This document shows, piece after piece, positions 56,764 through 64,000 of a stretch of 64,000 nt of DNA (its first letter is position 1; each line of letters opens with the position of its first letter). Under the pieces are notes generated by a model. That model was not told the DNA's origin. It worked only from the letters and a program-made list of their open reading frames with translations, and searched no databases. The translations under genes were made by a program, and so were the position numbers. Source of the DNA: Cornus controversa (lineage: Eukaryota; Streptophyta; Magnoliopsida; Cornales; Cornaceae); NCBI GenBank assembly GCA_026545225.1, contig CM048845.1, positions 101,490,033 through 101,554,032 on the forward strand, given 5' to 3'.

Positions 56764-57217
56764 ATGGAGCCGCAGGATCACTTTCTTCGACTCTGGACCT
56801 TGAGGCCACAATGGTTGAACAACATTCTCTTCCAGCAGTGGTTGTTGTTCCTCCTCTTAATGGTTCTGATTCCGCACACCAGATTAATCTGGATTGGCCA
56901 GTGATAGTAATCGGGTTTTGCTTCTCATGGGCAGTTGCAATTGCTCTTCAATCCTTCCAAACTTGTACCGTATTTTCTGTAAGCTTCCACTTACTGTCTT
57001 TCGCAATGGTAGTCTCTGTCGCTGCGCTATTTGTGTCCAAGTACATCTCTCCCAAGTTCCCAGATCGAGCCCAAATGGTAGAGCATGTGGGGGTCCTATT
57101 TGGTGTCACGGCCTTCTTCTTCGCATCACTGTACCTTTCTCGCTGTGCCTTAAGCTCATTTACTGGACCATCTATGCTCTTTCCCTGCTTGTCATTTTCC
57201 TTTGTATTCGACGTTAA
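56764..57217 (+). pseudogene. Four-span membrane protein family, copy G (pseudogene)
   Basis: The first ATG (56764, GAAAAATGGAGCC) is out of the family frame, which runs GAAGSLSSTLDLEATMVEQ. The first in-frame ATG is 56811 (MVEQHSLPAVVVVPPLNG), giving a shortened tail without the proline block. Membrane segments 1-3 are intact (VIVIGFCFSWAVAIALQSF, LLSFAMVVSVAALFVSKYIS, EHVGVLFGVTAFFF). One base is missing in TTCTTCGCATCACTG, where copy B has TTCTTCGCCATCACTG, so the frame shifts before segment 4. In the other frame ITVPFSLCLKLIYWTIYALSLLVIFLCIRR follows, ending at 57217. Read in the shifted frame a product ending near 57245 is possible. Probably dead, but a truncated three-span protein cannot be excluded. 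Confidence 0.75.
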
Positions 57218-58080
57218 CCACTCCTATGCTCTCCTCATTCATTAATTCATTCATTCTGAGGTGAGGTGCACAAGTCATGTACTGATCCAGGTTACAGATA
57301 GCTTCTGTACTAGTATTAGTAATCTATCATCTGTTTCTGAGGCATTTTACATTTAGGCACTAAGGACTAGTGGTAGAGTTAGGGGTCTGTCTGTTATTAT
57401 AGAAGTTAAGGTTCGGTTTGTGCATGCAGGTTGTTCGATTATTTGCCTGAATCTTTTTTTTGTTAATATTACTAGCGTGGATAGATTCATTAGTGCAGTT
57501 CCGGTTTTATAATTGGTAGCTTGAGTGAGCATGCCATCTCAGGTCCCTCCCTTCATGTGTAAGTGTTTCCCTTGCTTGTCTAAACTAGTCGAGTAAATCA
57601 TTTGTGTATCTTTAATTTACATGTTGTTAGTTATACTCAGTCGTACTTGATGTGGACACTTATCTAAATTTTTTTGAGTTGTAACATAATTTCCAATCTT
57701 CTTGACATCACTTGGATTATCACCAAAACCCCAAAAGTGTCAATTCATTAAATAATTTAAATTTCTTCTTCTTCTTCATGCATTTAGCGAATGAACGAAA
57801 AAGTAAAGCAAAGAACAGAAGGAAGTATGATTTCTCTCATCCTTAAATGAGTTTGGAATTTAAAATTTTGTATAAATGGTTGTAAACAAGGAAAAAGGAA
57901 AGAAAATGACAAGTAAAATTAAACAATTTCCCTTGCTTCATATTTTCTTTCCCCTCTTTTTCTTTGGTAACCGAACAAGACAATATAATTTACTTTGCAT
58001 TCTCTTTTCTTCTTGCTCGCTAAATTTCTGAACCAATTGGGGCATAAAGGAGGGATAGTGCTCCATATGACTGTCATGCA
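57218..58080. repeat. Downstream part of the B/G segmental duplication, copy G side
   Basis: Partner of 21762-22345, with an extra piece at about 57375-57590. Landmarks are TGAGGTGAGGTG(C/G)ACAAGTCATG, ACATGTTGTTAGTTATACT and CCTCTTTTTCTTTGGTAACCG. Confidence 0.75.
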
Positions 58081-58908
58081 TCACTTGATAAATGGTGCAT
58101 ATATATTGACGCAATGGTACAAACCACATCATCACCATCCCTTACGTAAAATATCAGATACAGTTAGAATTATGATTTGCAAATTTTTCAGGATCTGTTG
58201 CATGAAATTTAATATCTGTACCTACTGCTAATAAATTCTGTAAACAAATAGATAAAATCAACCATTGGCAGGGAAAGAAAGGTCGATTCCAACACCCATA
58301 CTTTTGTTGCAAATTAGCAAACTGTAGCAGATTCAAGGCATTGAATTCTATCAAAATTATAATATTGGTAATAACAATGCCACAATTTCTTAAACCAAAT
58401 TCTCACCATTTTAAAGTTTATAAAAGACTATGTTTGAACATATTCTATTGTAGTTACTCCTTATTCTTCCTGCCAAAAGGTGGACTATGCATTAAATAAT
58501 TGGTATAATTGTGTGAACAAATTAAATAACTGACATCATAACTCTTAGTTTACACCATCAATATTGAAAAATAGTAGTAATACTTTAGCTAATAATCTTA
58601 GAACCCAAACACACTAGTACCTGTCTGTAAAGAACAGGAGATTCTGCAATTCTGATTCGGGTTCCTTATGTAGTAAAGACGTTGATAACTAATACAATTT
58701 GATGTCATCTGATGGGTAACTTTACTTCTTTCATTTCTTAAAAGTGATATTGCTTTCATCAATAACAAATGTGTTGTTTTTTCTTTTTGTGCTATTAATA
58801 GCATGTCTATTTATTTATTTCTTTTTTTGGGGGGGCATCTTACAGAAGCTCTTACTCTTGAGCAAATCTGATCTTTTTTTCTCATGATGTAAACTTTTTC
58901 CATGTTAG
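58081..58908. other. Intergenic, nothing recognised
   Basis: AT-rich with only short frames on both strands. It separates two halves of the B/G homology, so it may be inserted DNA or DNA lost from block B. Confidence 0.4.
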
Positions 58909-59079
58909 GATATGGGACACTGTTCAGATGCCCTTTTTGATAAAATCAGAATCATTAATGTCAACCACATGGTATCTCTCAAATTTGAAACTGATAATGA
59001 CTATGCTTATGTTATTCTAACTTCGTATTTGAAGGAAATGGAGGTAACTAGAGAAGCAGAAGCTGGACCTTTAGTTTGA
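58909..59079 (+). CDS. Possible terminal exon of an unidentified gene
   Basis: A TTTTTTTCTC...CTTTTTCCATGTTAG tract gives a plausible splice acceptor ending at 58908. The next 57 codons stay open to TGA (59077-59079). They read DMGHCSDALFDKIRIINVNH, MVSLKFETDNDYAYVILTSY and LKEMEVTREAEAGPLV. The composition is protein-like (charged and hydrophobic alternation, KFETDNDYAYVIL as a beta-strand-like stretch) and unlike the AT-rich flanks. No upstream exon was found and the family was not recognised. It could equally be a captured or retrocopied gene fragment. Confidence 0.35.
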   Translation, partial: DMGHCSDALFDKIRIINVNHMVSLKFETDNDYAYVILTSYLKEMEVTREAEAGPLV

Positions 59080-59398
59080 AAGTTGTTATAGATTCCTGTA
59101 TAGGTACATGTTCCATTTTCCAACATTTATCTGTAGGCTTCTTGGTTGGATTTAGTTAAGTTGACTTTGATAAATACAATCTCTTTATTATCCACTACTT
59201 TAGTGTTTGAAATTTGCCCAACTTAAATGCAAAGGATCGCATAATAGTGTTGATGATTGTTCTATTTAATAGTATGTTAGTTGCAGTACTTGTTTGACCA
59301 TTTTGATTTATTAAACCACATCTAAACATTAGACTGCCTAACAACAAGAATTCTGGTACTTCTTTTTTGTTATTTTGGTAATATATAAGGCTGATGGT
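59080..59398. other. Intergenic, nothing recognised
   Basis: Possible 3' untranslated DNA of the exon before it. No other signal. Confidence 0.35.
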
Positions 59399-59990
59399 TG
59401 TAAGGACTGAACCCTAGGCTCTAATGTAGAGTTGCGCAAAGTCTGTGATCTAGACCTAGAGGAGGTGTGAATGGGTCTTTTAGTTTGGTTTAACTAATTT
59501 AAACTAACTTTTGAATTTTTAAGTAAATTATCAAATTCAAATTATAATTACATATCAAAATCTATTCAACCCATCATGCTAATAAATCATGCAATAATAA
59601 TTTAAAGCAGTAAAGCACAAATGATGCAAACGGAGACTTTTTCATGGAAAACCTAACTGGGAAAAATCACCGGTCCAGACAAACTAAATCTACTATGAAA
59701 AAGAGATTTACAATTAGGTTAAAATTCCCAAACCCTAGAACTCATAGTTACCTCTTGACACAAATCGATCCATCAAACTCCACTCGAGTCTTCAGGCACA
59801 CAATCTGCTCGTCAACAGATTTCGCTCTTCACATATCTTCTCCAACCAGTGATTCAGTTTCTAGCCAATTAGTCGTCCAGCACAATCTCTGAATGATTGA
59901 ACAATAACGTTAGTGTTAAACTTCTCAAATTAGCTCCGCAGCAATGATGTCAATACAGTAAAATCACTCTCTCCAATTCTAGTGCAAATT
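59399..59990 (-). mobile_element. Antisense Copia LTR and primer-site fossil
   Basis: Read on the minus strand: GACCCATTCACACCTCCTCT, then GGTCTAGATCACAGACTTTG, then TTAGAGCCTAGGGTTCAGTC. This order (LTR end, then a primer-site-like TTAGAGCC) is common in Copia. The + strand continuation to about 59990 would be LTR body. No gag or pol is attached. Confidence 0.5.
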
Positions 59991-60039
59991 GATGAATTCA
60001 ATAAAGAAAAATATGAACGCACTCTAGAACTCAAAAGTA

Positions 60040-60515
60040 TATGCTTTCTCTATGTATTCCCTATATGTTCTGTGTTTGTTATATGCTCTCTCTATGTATT
60101 CCCTATATGTTCTGTGTTTGTAATCTGCCCTAGACAGTGTATTTATAGGCAACCAAGTAGTGTGGAGAGAGTAGGAGGCATGACTTCTTAACGAAAATGC
60201 TCAATTACTAATGGTAAAGAATCAACCATGGCTCTGATACCACTGTTGGAGGCTTGGAATTGCAGCCGAAGCATAAAATTAATATATTTATGTGTGACAA
60301 TTGAAACCAAACAATGTGTAAAGATGAGTTTGGAGATGAATAGCAAGCTCCTTCGTGAAACATGAGAGGGACCTTTCTAATAAGACACTTCCATTTCAAA
60401 TCTTCTGTAGATTTGGAAGGATTACATCACATGGAATAGTTAGTCTCTTATATGAAACTAGACTACATAGTTTCATGTAACTCCCCAAGAATGATTTATC
60501 AAATTCCCAGACATT
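60040..60515 (-). mobile_element. Antisense Copia LTR and primer-site remnant, copy 2
   Basis: Partner of 22340-22790 with GGCTCTGATACCACTGTTGG near 60231, the same PBS-like signature. A CTATGTATTCCCTATATGTT phrase is tandemly doubled at about 60048-60115 here but single in the partner. Being at the same place in both B and G blocks, it predates that duplication. Confidence 0.6.
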
Positions 60516-60810
60516 CTGTCACACCCCGATTTCCAACTCCTGGTTAAGAGCGAGAGAAACAGGGGTGAACGGTGAAATCAATAGCCAAACCACTATTCAT
60601 CAATGACTCTACTACGGTACCATGCTCTGATACTAAGTCGTGAAGCGTCACAATAGATTGTGTACCCCAACCCACATTCCGGAATAATCAATATTGGCGT
60701 CGAAGTCAAACGACTCTTCAATTCCATGAATGCATGCTCGCAAGCATCATTCCACACAAATTTCACTCCTTTTCGAGGTTAGCGGCACAAATGCAAAGCT
60801 TACCTATTCA
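60516..60810 (-). mobile_element. Antisense gypsy scrap inserted in the G block
   Basis: The partner block reads straight through (GACAAATTTATTTCTCAATC near 22778). Here about 295 bp intervene. GTCACACCCCGATTT and ATGCTCTGATACTAAGTCGT are, reversed, an LTR end plus primer site. The next piece, on the minus strand, reads KGVKFVWNDACEHAFMELKS, the reverse transcriptase/RNase H joint of gypsy pol. It is a fossil, heavily reduced. Confidence 0.75.
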
Positions 60811-61660
60811 TTTCTCAATCATATGTATCTTCACATCAAATATATGTTACACTATTCTAGAAAAGTTTTTATTTTATTTCCAACAATGTGATGGTTTGCG
60901 ATGATCAGATGGAATTGTTGTTTTTGTAGACGTTGCTAACATGACTGAGATTTGTAATGGGCTATTTGACACCTATTTTACAGGTTCACATAAAGGTGAC
61001 TATAGAGCAGTTGTGGTAGTGGTAATTGGTGGTTGGACCTTGCCTTAGAGAACTACAATGATTTAAATCTTTTGACTATGTGAATGAAGTTCTTCTCTGA
61101 AGAGGCTAAGCCATGGCTGCAATACCAAAGTTGGTCAGTACGGTCTAATTTCTTCTTAGGGCTTTCGACATTTATAATTTGTCATTTGTACTTTGCTATT
61201 TATACTGGATTAAGAAGTGGATTTGGACTAAAAATTGCATGATAGGCCTATTGCAGTTCTTTTTTGGGCTTAGTGACCATTATGTGTAATGTAGGGGAAA
61301 AAAAAGGGGAAAAGACGTTAAAACTATGGCCGACCAAAAAAATATGTATGTATCAGTAACATGAGTGTTTGGAAAGCTTGAACTGCTGGTATGGCTGCTA
61401 ATTTTATCTGGGAAAGTTTATGATGTGCTAAATTAACCTGAATGAAGGAGAAGACGTGTATGATCGACTACATCTTTTTGTTAGTAATCAAGCATATACC
61501 ATTCTGTTTTTAAGAGTGAGTTTATTTAGAACAAGTATGCCCTATTCTTTTTCTGATTTTATTCCTCTTCTATTTTACATTATTACATTGAAATTACGTT
61601 GGATTTTCCCAAATTCTTTTTACATTGAAATCATATTGGATTTTCCCAAATGACAGAATA
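60811..61660. repeat. B/G duplication, distal part on the G side
   Basis: Partner of 22790-23470. Includes GCTAACATGACTGAGATTT, GGTTCACATAAAGGTGACT and TTAAGAGTGAGTTTATTTAG landmarks and the small frame at 61084. Confidence 0.75.
61084..61242 (+). CDS. Recurrent small open frame MKFFSEEAKP, copy 3 (doubtful gene)
   Basis: 52 codons: MKFFSEEAKPWLQYQSWSVR, SNFFLGLSTFIICHLYFAIY, TGLRSGFGLKIA. The central part is hydrophobic (about residues 23-41) and could span a membrane. The first 26 codons are shared with 23018, the first 16 with 47942. No family was recognised and no upstream signal sets it apart. Confidence 0.3.
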   Translation: MKFFSEEAKPWLQYQSWSVRSNFFLGLSTFIICHLYFAIYTGLRSGFGLKIA

Positions 61661-62125
61661 ATGAGATGGGAGGTGAAGCCAGCTGTGACTTCCTTGGAGT
61701 GATTTGATTATTGGATGGACTACCTTAAGCATTATAGCATAAAAAGTAACCAGCGCCTTGCATTTTTATGCTGTAAAGTATGTCTTCATTATGTCCTTAC
61801 TACTTTTTGTCGACTCTGGCACAGTAATGCCTTATAGATTCGCAGAAAATAGGTTTCTTCTCTCCCATTTATGAAATGACCTCACAACCTAGCTCATGGA
61901 TCAGCCAACATAAAAACAGCCTCCCAGTAGCCTTCTGATTCATCCAAATTTTGTTGCTTCTTAATTGCAATGGTTGTATTCATTACAATTCTTATAATTT
62001 TTTTTTCTTTTACTTGTAATTGGTTGAATACATGATCATGTTGCCTGTTAGCAAGCCATTACAGTAGGTGTATATTACCATGTTTCTCAGGAACAAGAGG
62101 CGTAGGTATAGAGCTAAAAGAATAA
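61661..62125. other. Intergenic, nothing recognised
   Basis: No gene or repeat end was seen. CTTCCTTGGAGTGATTTG and GCTCATGGATCAGCC pieces look unique within the window. Confidence 0.4.
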
Positions 62126-62134
62126 TATTATTTT

Positions 62135-63740
62135 GGGTAAAATACACTGACCTCCCCTGAGGTTTGGCCTAATTACACCCGGCATCAAACTATTGGATTT
62201 TATTACAATGACCTCCCCTGAGGTTTGCTCCATTAGACAAAGACCCCCCTCCGTCCAAAATTCTGTTAGTTTTGTCAAAAAATTTAGGGTAATTTACGTT
62301 GACCTCCCCTGAGGTTTGGGGTAAATTACACTGACCTCCCCTGAGATTTGGTCTAATTAATATTTTAATTTTTATAATATAAATATATAAATATTTATTA
62401 TATATAATATTTTAATAATATTATATATAATATTAAGATGTAATTATTAACATTATATAATATTATATAATGTTAATATAAAAAAATATTGAGGTAAAGG
62501 CATTTTTGAATCAGATTTTTCTTGACAATTTAGATTTTCAAAATATCCATTTTGTCTTTGAAGCATATGTAAAGACATTGTTATCTTCTATGTATAATAT
62601 TATATAATGTTAATATAAAAAAATATAGAGGTAAAGGCATTGAAATAAAAATTAAAATATTTATATGTATAATATTATATAATTAAAATATATTTTTGCC
62701 CATCTTAATTATATATATACATATAAATATTTTAATTATATAATATTATATATAAATATATAATATTAAGATGTAATTAACTAATTATTAGCATTATATA
62801 ATGTTAATATAATATTATATTAACATTATATAATTAGTGAATTACATCTTAATATTATATATAATATTATTAAAATATTATATCTAATAAATATTTAATA
62901 TTTATATTATAAAAATTAAAATATTATATTAAATATTAATTAGGCCAAATCTCAGGGGAGGTCAGTGTAATTTACACCAAACCTCAGGGGAGGTCAGTGT
63001 AAATTACTTTAAATTTTTTGACAAAACTAACAGAATTTTGGACGGAGGGGGGTCTTTGTCTAACGGAACAAACCTCAGGGGAGGTCATTGTAACAAAATT
63101 CAATAGTTTGATGCCGGGTGTAATTAGGCCAAACCTCAGGGCTAAGAAGCACCGATACGGATACGGGATACAGATACGACACGACACGGACATAGCGACA
63201 CGGCAGATCCTAAAAAATTAGGATACGGACACGGCGGGGACACGTGACTAATAAATATATCTTTTTATATATATGAGATCAATCTAGAAAAATTCGCAAA
63301 TCATAATAATTAATGAGTTATAACAACAATAAATTTATCGTTTAAAGGACGACACAATTGAATCTACTCCACAATAATGATAATAGTTGTTTTCTAAACA
63401 AAAAAAAATTAAAATATTATATGTTATGACTGTCATATTTTATTAAAAAATTTCAAAGAAGTCATCATATTTACACTTTATACTATCTTTCTTTTTAAAA
63501 CTTTTTGAAAACTCCCTAACAATATGACACGCGTGTCGGACACGTGTCCTTGGCGTGTCTATGCCGTGTCCGTAGTGTGTTCAAAAATAAAAAAATTAGG
63601 ACACGTATTTTGGCGTGTCCGACACGTGTTGGGGTGTGTCCAACGTGTGTCGGTGTCCGATACGTGTCCGACACGGATTCTTTGACCTTTTAGGTGTGTC
63701 CGTGCTTCCTAGCCTCAGGGAAAGTCAGTGTATTTTACCC
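62135..63740. mobile_element. Mutator-like MITE with long inverted repeats and 9-bp target duplication
   Basis: The left end GGGTAAAATACACTGACCTC pairs with the right end ...AGTGTATTTTACCC. Perfect flanks TATTATTTT lie at 62126-62134 and 63741-63749. Each arm carries repeated CCTCCCCTGAGG(T)TTGG or CCAAACCTCAGGGGAGG, ACCCGGCATCAAACTATT and AAAATTCTGTTAG(T) over about 220 bp. The centre (62360-62935) is almost only A and T and itself palindromic. A second element is nested at 63142. Excluding it, the element is about 1.03 kb, with no coding capacity. Confidence 0.9.
63142..63712. mobile_element. GTGTCC-rich non-autonomous DNA element, complete, nested
   Basis: The ends CTAAGAAGCACCGATACGG and ...CCGTGCTTCCTAG are inverted repeats. 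The target duplication CCTCAGGG is perfect at 63134-63141 and 63713-63720. Length is 571 bp. Subterminal GGACACG / CGTGTCC motifs are dense on both sides of an AT-rich middle. The same family opens the window at 1-492. The 8-bp target suits hAT; no transposase is present. Confidence 0.88.
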
Positions 63741-63749
63741 TATTATTTT

Positions 63750-64000
63750 TTTGCTTATTTTGGCATGTTGATATGAAGGTTGAAAATAGTTTTGGTTAGA
63801 AAACCTCATAAACCTTTTGATGATTAAACGGACTTTGCAGTCTAGTAAGCATATGAGTTCTTTATAAGTTTTTTAGATATAATGAAAGAATACACCTCCT
63901 ATCCCGTGGCTAAAAGTCACTAACTATGTAACACTATCTTAATGCCTTCGTTGTTGCAGTATCTTTGACTAATACAACACTGGTACTGAAATTTATATGC
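63750..64000. other. Intergenic, nothing recognised
   Basis: No open frame or repeat was seen to the window edge. Confidence 0.4.

Overview
The window is nuclear DNA of a flowering plant, most likely a eudicot. It is AT-rich and carries nested LTR retrotransposons, MITEs with long inverted repeats, tRNA-derived SINE-like scraps and short intron-less genes with plant-type TATA boxes. No bacterial, organellar, rRNA or complete tRNA gene was seen. All coordinates, repeat pairings and target-site duplications (TSDs) were read by eye, and no database search was possible.

The host content is dominated by one local gene family. It encodes small proteins (about 180-200 aa) with a proline-rich, acidic N-terminal tail and four predicted membrane segments. 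I do not recognise its function. Eight copies or pieces lie on the + strand: 3418 (intact), 21306 (pseudogene), 24309 (pseudogene), 35071 (pseudogene), 45800 (3' scrap), 49468 (intact), 54392 (5' scrap) and 56764 (pseudogene). They fall into three subgroups: A/C (3418, 24309), D/E (35071, 49468) and B/F/G (21306, 54392, 56764). Flanking DNA was duplicated with the genes: about 2880-4330 matches 23640-25230, 32030-37690 matches 46155-53480, and 21306-23470 matches pieces of 56764-61680. One further open frame (MKFFSEEAKP...) recurs in three blocks.

Layout. 1-1380: end of a GTGTCC-rich DNA element, then an AT-rich tandem array. 1935-5970: a decayed inverted-repeat element, gene copy A and a hAT-like MITE. 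5978-20965: an old Copia element holding a solo LTR (7370-8765), a Tekay-like gypsy (9655-17138) and a second solo LTR (17552-19459). 21306-25540: copies B and C. 25541-30731: a young gypsy chromovirus with 438-bp LTRs and TSD GAAAT. 30740-31930: two tandem-repeat families and a SINE-like piece. 32030-38000: block D. 38000-44037: a composite of broken gypsy pieces in both orientations. 44050-53480: a MITE, scrap H and block E with the intact copy. 53500-57250: copies F and G with tandem repeats in their upstream DNA. 57250-62125: antisense Copia and gypsy scraps and one possible terminal exon. 62135-63740: a long-TIR Mutator-like MITE with a GTGTCC element nested in it.

The window reads as a dynamic gene cluster: repeated segmental duplication spread the four-span membrane gene, most copies then decayed, and transposons separated the blocks. 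Paralogous empty sites show which insertions came after the duplications.
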